Shown here: in pieces, positions 37,721 through 62,495 of the stretch
How positions within the stretch are numbered: the stretch's first letter is position 1
Layout: each line of letters opens with the position of its first letter
The notes under the pieces: model-generated
The model's database searches: none
What the model was told of the DNA's origin: nothing
Seen by the model: the letters and a program-made list of their open reading frames with translations, nothing else
Position numbers and translations under genes: made by a program
DNA from: Anoplopoma fimbria
Taxonomy: Eukaryota > Chordata > Actinopteri > Perciformes > Anoplopomatidae
DNA: 64,000 nt
Direction of reading: 5' to 3'
Assembly (NCBI RefSeq): GCF_027596085.1
Contig: NC_072472.1
Coordinates: forward strand, 8,459,371-8,523,370

Positions 37721-38049
37721 GTAAGGTAAAGAGGAGATGTTTGGTGAATCCGGCCGTGGGTTAGGTTTATCACCGTCTGCACCGGGGGGAGATACTGGGG
37801 ACTAGCAGGCCTGATCATGCTCATCTCGGATAAAGATATTACTCGTTTTTTATTTCGCTGAACCCCCCCCCCCCAAAAAAAACCCCAAAACAACCCTGCA
37901 GCAACAAACGCCTTTATTGTACAGAATAGCAGAACACCATAAACGAGCCTTTTTACGCATCGTCGGCTCAGCCTGCATGTCGGAAGTGGCAGAGCTCGGC
38001 CTGCACAGCAAACCCTCCGGAAGATGACGAGGATACAGCTTGTGTGGGC

Positions 38050-38136
38050 ATATATATATATATATATATATATTTTTTTTCGCCATGCAGGAACATCGAG
38101 CACACGACGGATGCTCACGCTGCATCGAGCATCTTC

Positions 38137-38167
<31 letters not shown>
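38050..38167. repeat. (TA)n and (TG)n microsatellites
   Basis: A TA tract is at 38050-38073 and a TG tract at 38141-38167, with a 12-C run nearby at 37863-37874. Confidence 0.9.
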
Positions 38168-38170
<3 letters not shown>

Positions 38171-38239
38171 TCTTGCGGGCTGCTGGCCTTTTTGTTATCC
38201 AGCTACTTGTTGTGCAGTAAAAGCTGGTTGATTTGATTG

Positions 38240-41200
38240 TGCTTCTCTACACACAATTAAGGGCCTATATGGTTTGCTCCCCCCCCACACACACATACAT
38301 AACTGTCCATGTTTGTGGGAAAAGGATGCTGCAGTGATGTTGCAGGAGCAGGCTCAGTCCACACAGGCCGACAGGGCCCTCCAGACTGAGGCACAAGGTC
38401 TGCAGAACTGCATCTGCCTACAGGGTTTTTACACTGGCCTGATTTTTCACATCACCACTGCTGGGAGGGCATTTGTCACAGTAGTGTTTTTAGGGTCAGT
38501 CACAGATGCAGGAGCTAGTGACTGCCCTCATGTTAATAGTCTATATAGATTGACTTGCAAAAGAGGGGGCTGTTCAATAGCACACATCGATGGAGCAGTA
38601 TGAAACAAGAGGATACAGCCAGGATAAAGTTAGATGAATCATTTTGGAAGGAAACGTGAGCTCCACTGTTACGATAATGACCCTGATACAGTCAGGCAGT
38701 ATGATTCAGATATGGCGATGATGTTTATCTTCCCTTTGGTTGGAGATCTCCTAATAATGTTGCTCTACAAATTTGTCACAGTTGTATATGAATTTGAAAT
38801 ATGGCATTACATCTTTTAGCGGTCCTCTGCGATGGCCAGGGCCAGATGAGCAGATGTGTCAGTGTTTTATTAATTCTGTAAACTTGCCATCAAGTCTTGT
38901 TGGATTTGCTATATATTGTGTCATACAATTCAATATATATATATACTCCACTTCAAGTGTTACATCAGTGGACAATCTCATTCATGCAATCAGTCGTTAG
39001 ATGATTTACATTTGATGCACTTTGATGCACTCTTTCTTATATTAGTAGAGCCTTGTTTGTACACTGTGTTGATATGTTGACCTGAGAGGGATTAGAAGTC
39101 ATTTGTTGCCGGCACTAAAAAATATAGGCAGGAGAGTAATGTTCGATCACATTGGAACCTATTAATGTCACAACCAGACACCATACTCACTTAACTTTCA
39201 ATGATTTGGGGGCAGCCCTGGCATCAGTCTGACTAACTTTTACCTGCATAAACACAAACAGTCTCAACCAGAACATCAAAGTAGCTCTGCTGGATCACAC
39301 AGTGTTTGGTTATAACAACTGATAAAGTGAATTTTCATTCAAATGATGGTTGAAAACTATACCTTAAAAGTACTATGTAAGTAAATACTTCAAACCACAT
39401 GCAAACCAGATGTGAACATGGACCTTTTTGTTGCATTGTCCTTCATTTTTTCCAGCATTAGTAGAGCTCTGTTTATACACTGTGCTGGTATTTTGACCTC
39501 ATGTAGATGGATTAGAAGTCATTTTTGGCTTGAACTAAGAAGAACACAAACATAATCCAAAAACAAGCTGGAGAGTGATGATTGACTCCTGCAGATGCCA
39601 TGCCACCATGTGACCCCAGACTGATTAAACTTAAGTTGCTCATTGACATTGTGGCTCTTCTGGGATCCGCCTGATGAACTTGTGCCCACTGTACTTGCAT
39701 AACCTGGATTAGTAAAAAGAAAAACGGCCCAGAAATGTACGATTTTGGCTGAAAAAGAAAACATTGAGATGGATGAAGTCCCTGTAAGTTGAGCAGTTAT
39801 TGACAGATCTTTCTGTTATGTAAAGGAAAGTTTGGTTTCCTGCCCCACAAGTAAATAGGCAATTGCGGAGAATGCTCATTCAGTGATATTATTATCATAC
39901 TGTATATTTTTTATAAAGGTTTTGAAAGATTAAGAGGTTGGTATAATTTTTTTTATTATCATGCAGGGTCCTTTACAATAGAATTTATTAGCCGTATGTA
40001 ATATCTGTAAGAGTTTTCAGTTTTATGTAATAATTAAAATACATCAATCATAACCAGATTACATATTAAGCCATGCTTTACCTTTATTCTTTTTTTCCTT
40101 AACATCTGCCACTTGAGCAGGTAGAATCAAACCCTCACTATTCAAAAGAAAGTGCTCTGCAGCCTCATTTGTTAAATTTAAAATTAGTTTAAATTAATGA
40201 TAGTTTGTCTTTAATACATATGATCTCATTATTGAGGGTTTGTCAAGTGTGTCATTGACCTTAATCTTGTAAACAATCAAAAATACTGTGTACATGAAAG
40301 ATGCATTGTTTCCGTAAGGGTTAACACTCTCTTCCTTTTATCCTGCTGATCATTTCTGATAAACATTTGGTCAACAGCTTCACTAAAGAGCTACTTATGT
40401 CTTGCCTAGCGTGTATCCTCAACGCAGTTCTAGATGGCCTATGGAAGCTCTAAATATGATCCCCAAAAGCAACTAAAGCTTATCTTAAACCTTTGATACC
40501 AACCCTAACCAAAGGCAAAGCATAGCTTGTACAATGGTTTGAGTGGGTAGTGGATGACAGATGGCAGGTCCTGATTTTAAAAAATGTTGGCTCTTGGTTG
40601 AAAGGATTATTTTGGAAATGAAAAACTACAGAATGAATAGAACTCTTGTTTATGGGCAGAAAGGAATATGTCCACTTATGTCTAATCTAAACTCTAATGC
40701 TGAAGTGGTCATTTCTTGGCAGAACACAGTAGCAACCTCTTTCCTTATCCTATGACAAAAAAATTGAATGGTAGTGAACGAGCCAGATTTGGCAAAACTG
40801 ATATGATATTGCTAAATGTAGCATTGGCTAAATTATAATAAAAAGGATTGGAAGACTTCCAAAAAGAGAGAATGTTTGTCTCTAAAACCCAGCAAAAATG
40901 CCTCCATGGCTTTTAACGTTTGATCCTAGAGGTCCATTAGACTAAAGCTGAGATGCAGCAGCAAGGCTTTCTTTTCTGAGAGTATCCTTGTACACTTTGT
41001 CTGGAAAATCCAGCGCCAACACCCAAAATTGATGTCTAAGGAGTCAAAAGTGGGTCATGGTGCCAGTGTGTTTCATGTGAAAGAGAATTATCATTCAGCT
41101 CTGCAGTTCCATTTTACGGACTGCAATTTCCCCATATGGTTTAGTCAAACCGCTCTAATCAACCTACTTTCTAGTAGCAGTAGGTAGCTGTTTTCAGTAA

Positions 41201-43059
41201 AAACAAGCTCTGATAAATCAAATGAACACTACCTGCCGAGCACTAATGGCAGAGACCAAGTTAGTGGCGAGCTGCAGAGCAATGTCAAATATCTAGCAGC
41301 TTCAGACCCAATTATTTATCCTGCTTTTTTTCCCCCTATTTGTGTGCCACAAAACAAATCATCATCATTGAGCTCTCTCAACCAATAACAGGCATCTATA
41401 TTTTAGTTATACCAAGCATAAAGACACAGTTGCATGTACAACAGTAAAGTTGAAATGTGTCAATCACAATAGTTCAACGTTCAAGCCCATTTATGATTTC
41501 TGAAAAACAATGCAGGTATTGAATGCATCGTTTGAAAAGGTTTCAATTCTAGGGCAATTCAAATTATTTTAAGGGGATGACAGTGTGATGCATTATCTGC
41601 TTGACCGGCTCGCTAGTTCTTAGAGGATTAACATAACCAGCTTTTGCGGGATCCAAGATCCCTTTCTGGGATGACCGAAACTATTTCATCATCTTGTGTC
41701 AGTCTTTGAGATTCCTTCGAAGTCCGTATAATTTGGTCTTGAGTTTTGTCAGATGGATCCATTTCTTGCTGGAGCTAATACTGCACATTGTAGCTGTTTT
41801 GTGTCCTCATCTGTTTTGACAGCTATCGGGAGAGTTGTGTAAGTTGATGTGTTTCTTCTTTCCTGCACTGATGTTGAGTCATTATGTTGGTTTTGGAGAA
41901 ATGCTGCATATGTTGATTGGTGTTTTGTCAACTAGAATGCCTGTCTTCATACCAAGATTGGAATATGGCATTTTTTTTAAAATATTACTACAATCAACAA
42001 TTCATCGTTGTCTTAGAGTCTGTTTATATGTTTGCTGCAAATGCTTAGTTGCTAAATGGTTTCCAACCTCTAGGCTGTCTATAAACTTTAGAGGAAGATA
42101 AGGACTATCAAAATAGATTGTGAGCTGAGAACCGGGTGTATGTGAGCGGAAGATTGCAAGGAACATTATTGCAGTGTGCCTAAGAGGTGTCTAAGGTCGA
42201 CCATGCTCAGTTTGCAATGAAAGCTGCTTTGAATCCATTCTTTAAAAAAGAGATATCTCCTGCTATAACTTCCTGTGTAGAGATTAAAGCTTTTCCCATG
42301 CACAGCCTGATGAGTGCAAAATGGAAGGGAGCACTGGGTAAGAATATTGCTCCCATATACTTGGGAAAAATAAAAAGGAAGAAGGATTCTTGCATTGAAA
42401 AAAGGGGAAAATACAGGGAAACTAAAATCTGTGTCCACAGAGCTGAGTGATAAACGGTGAAAGTAATACATTTAAAATAGAAATGAAAGTCAAAAGAGGT
42501 TAGAAAGACAATTGAGGCAACATCCGGTGCATGGCCCAGTATTGCCCACGATGCCTGTCTGTAGCTGTGTTATGTTCATATGACTAGCCAGCGGATTATT
42601 TCACAGTGCAGGCTGAAAATGGAATATGACAGTAATAGGATTGACTTGGGCTCACAGTAAATTCATATCTAGTCTCCCCCTTCAGAGCAGTACCTGGCTG
42701 CTGCAGTGGTTTGTAGGTTAATACAGTATTAGTGGTCATCTGAGTTGTGGTTGGCTTCGGATGATGGTGGTGTATTGAGATTTTGGCGTATCAGTGAATC
42801 ATCACTTTTTTAGGCTGGGTTTTGTAAATATTGTTGTGTAGCTTGACCAGCCACAATGAAAATGAAAATACAATAACAACAAAAATATAATATGGCTGTG
42901 ACTTACAATTTGTTCCATTATTTTTAAAACCGCCAATGACTTTCTCAATAGATAAAAAGGTAAGAAAGGTGACGTCTTCAAATGTGTTATTTTAAGCGAC
43001 TAACAGTCCAAAACACATCGAGATTCAGGATTCAAGACTTAAAACAGCGAAAAAGGGAA
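38240..43059. other. Upstream region or first intron of jakmip2, no gene recognised
   Basis: Short open frames occur on both strands without domains. A diverged tandem duplication is at 39030-39720 (reported separately). If the candidate 5' exon is right, this is intronic. Confidence 0.45.
39030..39720 (+). repeat. Diverged tandem duplication, two units about 410 bp apart
   Basis: Unit 1 (39030-39270) and unit 2 (39440-39720) share attagtagagc, acactgtg-tg-tat-ttgacct, ggattagaagtcattt, gagagt-atg-t and a final cttgcata/cctgcataa part in the same order. Confidence 0.6.
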
Positions 43060-43195
43060 AAAAAATCCTTCATCACCTCTCGACTGGACTATTTCAACAG
43101 CATCCTTTATGGCACATCCAGCAAAGTCATCAGCAAACTACAATACATCCAAAACTCAGCTGCCCGCCTGCTCTCCTACTCCCGCACCAGAGATC
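43060..43195 (+). mobile_element. LINE reverse transcriptase fragment
   Basis: The frame reads FITSRLDYFNSILYG, SKLQYIQNSAARLLSYSR, the conserved block near the end of L2/RTE-like reverse transcriptases. Flanking sequence does not continue the frame, so this is a short relic, different from the element at 19.8 kb. Confidence 0.75.
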
Positions 43196-44343
43196 TGTGC
43201 CTGAGTCCCTTGACTTTGTTTGAAATAAAAGAGACTGCCGGACTGGTTTCAAGGCACCCTGTAGAGGCTCTCATAGCATATTTCCAAACGTTATTTGGAT
43301 AAACTTGAGATGGAGATCTGATGAAACAACAGGAGACTCTCAGTGTCCAAGGCTAAATGTTTATTGAAGTTTGAATTCAAGGAGGATCAAATAACACCAA
43401 TATGAGTAATGTAAATTATGTGGGAAGAAGTGTATCGCCACCCTTTTATTCTGAAGGGCACAGCGTTTTGAGGAGTATTTAACCTGTTTAAGCTGCAGGT
43501 CATACGTATGTAAGATGTCTGGGGATCTTGGCTCCACTCTATCTACTGAGAGGATGTTGTTATTTCAACAAGCTTTGGTATCTGTGCGTTTGTTATGATT
43601 TATATCCTGAGGTTTCGTTTTCCTCATGCACTCTGTCCTTGATAAATCCACAGCCTCGGAGTCAGTCAGCTCACGGGAGGCCAAGACTTGAAGCCTCCCT
43701 GTCTCCTAATTACTGAGCTCCTGATAGAGATCTGACCTCTAGCTTGGGTTAACCCCGATTGTTGGGGTCAATAGGTGAACCAAAGAGGGGAATAAATAAT
43801 TCCCTGAAAAAACTGACCACATATCCGGAATCTAAACGGTTACTTTCTCGCTTTAAACATTATAGAGTGAGTGAAAGAGAGGCGTCATCAGCACATGTAG
43901 TTTAGTTAAGTTTAGATGGTTTAATGTATGATAACAAATCATATTTTAATTGTAATATTTTGTTATATATATATGTACTTTTGGGGCTTTTTGTAATTAT
44001 TTTTGGGTACAATGCCTTTGTGGCCCTTTTTTTTTAGCAGAGCAGGGTTATGTAAATCGGATGGTGCAACACTAACTAACATATTGACATCCTCCAGTTT
44101 GTTTTTTTCACATTTAGTGTACTCCACTCTCTCTATGTGAAATCAAAGCTAATTATAGCTTAATTATATTTATTTACAAATTCAATCTACTAGATTTTGT
44201 GTTGGATTTTATGTCTTTTTTGAGAACCCATGGAATCATCTACCATTCTTATGTTTTCGCGTGAAAATTAGGTTATGCTATTTGTTCACTGTTCAAATGA
44301 GCAGCTGGAGCCTAAATTCCTTTTTGTATATATTTATTATTAT

Positions 44344-44800
44344 TTTATTTAAGATAAGATAAGATAAGATAAGATAATCCTTTATTAGTCCCGCAGCGGG
44401 GAAATTTGCAGGTTACAACAGCGTAGAGTAAAGTGCACACAAGAGACATAGTAGAAGAAGACAAGATAAAAAATAAAAAATGAAAAATAAAAATAAAATA
44501 AAACAAGTATTATAAATAAGCAATGAAAAAAAACAGTAGGAAAAAACAACAATAACTGAAATATTATATTTACAGACAGAGAAAAAAACAACAACTATTT
44601 TAACTATTTTTAACTATTATTGCACAGTGTAATGTGTAATGTATTGCACAGGTTTTTATTGTCATGTTATTATTGTCATGTGGTCATGTGGTCTGCTGGG
44701 AGCAGAGTTGGTTGTGCAACCTGACAGCAGCAGGAAGGAAGGACCTGCGGTACCTCTCCTTCACACACCGGGGGTGTGAAAAGCTGAACGTATTTTCTTC
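44344..44800 (-). repeat. Interspersed repeat with (GATAA)n tail, copy 2
   Basis: The reverse complement of the unit at 14269-14536, beginning with an aagat array and then tcctttattagtcccgcagc. The segment after 44680 (ctgacagcagcaggaaggaa, cttcacacaccgggggtg) is also a familiar teleost repeat and probably belongs to the same element. Confidence 0.65.
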
Positions 44801-45051
44801 ACCCCCAGTTTTATGGGTCAAGCTAGCAGAATGGTTCTAGGTTTGGCAATGGTTGTCGGTCGGTTGGTCCAGCACTTTGGTCCAGGCTGAAATATATCAA
44901 CAACTGTTTGCTGAATAAATTTAGAATTTGAATCTGGAAATCTGCTTGTCATTAGGCATATCAGTAGTCGTTCACTATCACCCCTTCTCACTCTGTCTCA
45001 TTCTGTCTTTCTTTGTCTCTCCTCCACACCCAAGCCCTTTTTTTCTGATAG

Positions 45052-56846
<11,795 letters not shown>

Positions 56847-58158
56847 AGTCTTTGGCGTGTCCTGTAGCAGAGGTGAGTCCTGAGGGCTTTGAGTAGGAAG
56901 TTCAGTCCACCACCGTCTCTCTTCTGGACCTCGGTCAAATACTTTTCCATTAAAACGGAACCTGCACAGCAAGAGTTTTGGCTTTGTGCAGTCGCCAAAG
57001 TAAAAAAAATCGAATATACTCTGGCTACAGAGCATAACTTGGCCTTGAATAGGGCTCACAAATGCATTATTTATAGCGTGATTAAGACTTCCTGATATTT
57101 GCTTCTGACCTACAGAATAAAAGCATGTCATTTAGAAAAATAGTTTTAAAGCTATCTAATTTGGTATTTACTCATCATCCCCATTAAATGAAATCAAAAA
57201 AAATAAAAATTGTTATTATGTGTCTGTAAATACTGCAAATCAGCATGTGTCAAAATATTTATCTTGGCCTGTACTTTATCCTCAGATTAACGTTAAGTAT
57301 GTAGTTGTATTGAAATAGAACAACAAACCAACAGAAATTGTGCATGGCGACATTTTGAGACAGTCTGCTCTTTTTTTATTGTCACAATGTGACCACTGGG
57401 AGGCGCATTGCTTTCCCAGAAGCACAGTTTATTTGACCCTGGTCTGCTCTCTCTCCCTCCTCCACATGTAGAAGCTTCACCCTGCATTCACTCTGAAGTA
57501 CACTCTGTCATTTCTTCTTTATCTTTGCACTCTAAATATCTTTCCAATGTGGTATTTCTGTTAACCTTCATGTTTTCTTTTTCTATATTCAATCAGCATT
57601 TCATTTTTACTTATTGAACAGTTTCCAGGCAGTTAAGAAAGCAAACATCAACATATCTTTATCTCTCTCTCTCCCTTGTCCATTTGTTTGTTGTCACCTC
57701 TTGGCTTTCAACCCATATTTTTAAAATGATGCATACAGTCTTTGGTGTTTTGCAAATGGTCTTGTATTGTCTTGTCTTGTTTTTGAGAACAACAAGGACA
57801 TATTATCAACTGTGGAAGTTGTTATTGCTAATCCAGCGGAGACAGAGCCACACTTGTTTTCACTTGTTTTCACCTTTTAGCTCTGGTTGGGTCTCAACAA
57901 CTTCTGAGAATTGAAAATATCTGGCTCTTAAGCATTCAGTCATGTCAACACTTTGAAGGATGAAAACAGTATGGATTACCTTAGAGTCTATTCTACCAAT
58001 TAACTTCCAGTTATTTTAAACAATGTGGATTGCTGACAGATTTGCTGAAAGATTGCTAAATACTAGAATAATAAAAGAATCATTTTAAACCTAATAAAAT
58101 GTGCAGTGTATGTTGAATGTGCTTTGTCACAGTACTTTTGACTCTAACTCTTTGTGAC

Positions 58159-58190
<32 letters not shown>

Positions 58191-58191
58191 G

Positions 58192-58431
58192 GTGGTGTGT
58201 CAGCTTGGAGATCTTGTTTGTGACTGCAGTGTTATTTATTTTCTGGACAAGTGTGGAACAGTGTGCGTAGCAGTGGCTGCTAGTGTCCTAACATCAGTGA
58301 CTGCTGTCAGTATAGGTGGATGTGTCGTGTGTTGGCCGTGGATGTTCACACTTCAGATTTTGTTATTATCATTTGTTTTAAATGGGGTTGGGATTCTCAG
58401 GATACTGCTAAGGATGACGTGTTTTTTTTAA
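58192..58431 (+). other. jakmip2: Candidate alternative last exon of jakmip2 or 3' UTR exon
   Basis: After a (CT)n tract and ctgtctctcag acceptor, an open frame of 79 codons in the phase needed to follow residue 806 encodes a Cys-rich, hydrophobic end (VVCQLGDLVCDCSVIYFLDK, then segments such as FTLQILLLSFVLNGVG) and stops with TAA at 58429-58431. It may instead be 3' UTR. Confidence 0.4.
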
Positions 58432-60600
58432 AGAGCGGTGTTGGACATTAAATCTCTCTCTAAACAGCTGGGAGTACTGTAACAGGCTGCAAGAATCACA
58501 CACAATTAGAGAGACACTTAGATGCAGAGACACTGACACACATATACCTACAGTATGTACACAGAGATTACAGACACGCATGCAAATACAGATGCATGCA
58601 GATGCAAACACACTCACACACACACACACACACACACACATGCTTTGAGAAATCCAAACCAAAGCCTTGGAAATGTTCTCTCTGCCATGCAGGGTAATAA
58701 TAAGTCATTTACCAACATTTACCCACAGCAGGAATATAAACAGACAGAGCTTCTGATATACAACGAGAACAAACAAAACCACCGGACCACAACTTCTCTC
58801 CTCTTCTCTTCTTTCCTTTCCTTTCCAAACCCCGAAAAAAGGACGTTCGTCATGAATGCAACCTCTTGGTGTATAGAGGCGAGCCAACTCAGGGCCCATG
58901 AGTGCAGAGGCCAGTACTGGTCTCGGGTCAGATTGTTATGAGGAACGCTACTGGGCATGGTGAGTCATCGGGCTGGCCTGCCCTTGTTGTGTGTTCAGAA
59001 TGGTGCTTACACACACTGCTTGGACTCTCCAGACTTTATACCTGGAAAAAAGGCAGAGCTGCAGTGCAGAGACTGGTGTGTAGAGACACTAAAATGGGGA
59101 TACAGGACACTCAGGTTGACGCATCCTCACCGGGCAAACATGACAAAGCGGAGAGGTAAAAAGAGAACGATAAAATCACGGAGGAAATGACTCTCTGATC
59201 CACGTGGATGTCCACAGATTGTCAAACCGCTTCTTAATTTATTTAAAAAACCAGCAAGCTGTAAGAGCTTCACTCACTGGTTATCTTACCTTTTTTTTTT
59301 TACAGCTCCTACCACCAAGATACTGTGTCCCAAGATTTCCACTGAACTACATCCGTATTCTGTACTGTAATATATACATTTGTTGATATGTACATGTCGT
59401 TGAATTATTTAATTTAGTGTCCCCTTTTTATTTCTGTGAATAGTTGCAGTTTTATTTTACTCTCTGAAGCAGCTTGAACAGTTGATGTAGTTTATAAATG
59501 ACTCAAAAGGGTATATATTGCTCTGTTTTATTGTGGTGACGGCTGCGAAGATGAACTTTATTTCCTAGAAAATTATAAATGAAGAATCGTTGGAATATGA
59601 ATGTGGAATAATGAGATTTTTGCCTCCCTTTCCCTTTTTTTCCCCTCCCTCTATCACACACATAATACTATTTATTAGTCTACTGTCTAAAAAAGGTTCT
59701 GCTCTGTTTGACCAGCAGGGGGTGCTGGTTTCACCTGAGCGAACTTTCAATTCACCCTTTAAAGTTACACAATCTTTTAACAAACTTGTAAATATTTTTC
59801 AAACTAGCTTAAAAAAAGCATCTGTATCAACTCTGGTCGGATGATTGGTCAGTTCAAATTCAAATCTAGCAGTTATGTCATCATCGTTCTTCCTTGATAA
59901 CATGGGCAAAGCTAAATTCAGCAGTTGAATTTCGATGACGGAAAAGACGGAAACAATCATTATAACTCCACACATATTGATGTCCCAAGATCACTGCAGG
60001 TTGTCCTGTTTTATACTAACAAATATGTCTTTGATACTAACAAGCCTGTTTTACAAAACACTACTCGCCACTGCCCCCAAAATGAAACAGGAGAAAGTTA
60101 ATGCAACACTACACCTGCTCCACTTCTCTCCTGTCAAGCAAACTGCCCAGTCCCTGCAATATTTAGGCCGTCCTTGTTCCGTATGTACCTGAGCTGGTGT
60201 GTCTTCCACCATACCCCCTCTACATTCACAGGTCTAGTGTATCAAGGCATCTCATTACATAGCGGACACTAACTATGACCCAATCTATTCACTTAACCGA
60301 GGTGAATGACTGAGACTATTTTTGTGCAAACTCAGCTAACTAGCAGTTGCCTTAAATGCACTTTCCCTCCTCTTATCCGCTTGTATGTTCCTTTTTAAAG
60401 ATTTTTTTTCAGGCGGTTGATATTATCATATAATGTAATGTATATATTTTTTCTTTATTCCACAGAAGATTTGTTTTTATCTTTACCCCGTCTGTCTTCC
60501 AGCGAGACTTTAACCCCTCCTCCTACTTTCGTCTAGATTATTACAGAAACTGAAAAAAGGAGTAATGCTGTAAAAAATAAAACAAAAAATGGCCTTTGAC
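58432..60600 (+). other. jakmip2: Probable jakmip2 3' UTR with distal poly(A) signal
   Basis: No other gene is seen before a clear AATAAA at 60576-60581, followed by a T-rich and then GT-rich region (from about 60620). A (CA)n tract lies at about 58611-58640. The UTR extent is inferred. Confidence 0.45.
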
Positions 60601-60989
60601 CATAAAGAACAAATTGTCTTCTTTTGCATCTTTATTACAGGTTTGATTGGTAAGGGTTTTGTGTTGAAGGTGAGCATTTGTTTGTACTAAATTTACTAGA
60701 GTTAAAGGACAATAGGAAAAATTTAAGACATTTGTCTTATTTATTAATCTTTCATATCTACAATTTACTCTTTAAAATTATTCGATTTCAAACTTTTTAT
60801 ATATACATTTTGGGGAGAAAAGTGAACCAAATTTTTGGTATCCTATACGAAATAATCAAATACAGTATGAAGATTTTTTTATTCATACGTATTATCTATG
60901 CTGTATTTGTTATCCATGTCGTAGCATAGTACTTTGTCCGGCATTCATTATTTAGCAGGTCGATTATTCATGATCTTGTCTGACAAAAC

Positions 60990-61260
60990 AATCTCAACAC
61001 ACAAGTCCTTTTAGTAGCGTTTCTGGGGCTGTCAATCATATCACATGATCTTCCTCAGCAGATGAAGTTGCCCAGCTGTTATGGAATTGTAGGTTTTCAG
61101 ATTTCATAAGCACGTCTCATCCATGTTGGCTTAAAATCAAGATAAAAAGTTTTAACACAAGGTCCATTTAATAGCTGTTCTGGAGCTTTCTATCGATTTA
61201 AAATGCTCAGAGACATGGATTTGTTTTTCTATCCTTTGGGTCCAAGGTCAAGAATGAACT
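60990..61260. repeat. Interspersed repeat with a weak internal duplication
   Basis: acacaagtccttttagtagc, gtttctggggctgtcaatc and gatcttcctcagcagatgaag (60990-61070) recur in weaker form at 61155-61215 (aacacaaggtccatttaatag, gttctggagctttctatc). The type is unknown. Confidence 0.4.
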
Positions 61261-62371
61261 CTCTTCATTTATCAATCTTTTTGTTCTGTGGTATCTTTGT
61301 TAACAGGATTTCATTTTACAATAGCACCATGGTATTGTTTGTGTTGCATCTTATTGCTGACTCCTGTTTGTGGTAATTGTCAGTTGTCCCTAATGGGGCT
61401 CTGCTTTGATCAGGACAGGAAGAGGGAAATAGTCTGTGATCTGTGGCTGGTATCGGTAATTCTTTGATTTGATCTGCACTGCACATGTTTCACAGGTCAA
61501 TTGTATTCTTTAATGCAAATGTCACTATTTTCTGTGATATTTCAAAAGTTTCTAAAAAATGTATTCATAAAATCACCTCAAACATACAAGGGCTCAGGGT
61601 TATGTCACATAAAAGAGTTGTGATATATTACAAGAATAATAAAACCTACACCAAAGCAGTGAAGGCTTCAGTAGTAGTTTGGTAATGCAGGACACAGAGC
61701 TGGGTCAGTCCAGGATAACAGTCTGTCTTTCACTTTAGTCCTGACCATCCTTGCCAAGCCAGAGGAGAACAGGGGTCGAGCCAGGTTTTTGAGTTTCAGA
61801 CCAATTCCGCCAAAGAATGTCTGTCATGAAAGCACTTCTATCCATCTTCTTCTCAGCACCACAGGGGTCACTCCCAGAGGTTATAGTATTCACTGACTAG
61901 CTGAATAACTGCTTATTCATTTTAAAACACATCCTGTGAAAAGATTTTGTGCCTTTTTTTCCTGCTATCTGAATGTTTTTCCGTGTCTAAACAAATAACA
62001 CCGAAAGACATTGATGTGTGTAAATAGAAATAACTTCCTCTGCAGAACATTTAATGTAGATTATTTTTTAGCTAAAACCCTTTAGACACAACTCAGAAAA
62101 GGGTTGGCAGTTTAAAACTCATATTTTTACTATGAAGGTGCACTTAGTAGAGTGCAGATCTCCCCTAGATGTGTCTGCAACAACAACTGCTGTATTGTGT
62201 GATTTACTAAGTACAACCCACAAATGGCTAAACCCACATCTATAATAATACAATAGTACAAGCTTATAAAAACCAAGTGTCAGTATGAAAATATAGGGTT
62301 TTCCTAATTGCATATTCTGTGACAAGTCTTGGGATTTCAGTCTGGTAATATGGGTTTTGGGCATATTAACA

Positions 62372-62495
62372 GGCTGTTTGATCCCCGGCTCCGCTAGTCC
62401 ATGTCGATGTGTCCTTGGGAAAGACCCGTAACCCCATATTCACAGTCGTAGAACTACAAAAAGCTATACAAGAACAAGTCTATTAAACATTTACA
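62372..62495 (+). mobile_element. SINE-like fragment
   Basis: gatccccggctccgctagtc resembles a tRNA B-box region, followed by atgtgtccttgggaaagac and a tail with agctatacaagaacaagtc, as in a common teleost SINE. The 5' part is missing. Confidence 0.55.

Noticed and set aside
37663..38118. 151-codon minus-strand frame near the GC-richer segment
   Set aside because: It reads through the TA microsatellite and poly-C tract; composition is repeat-driven.
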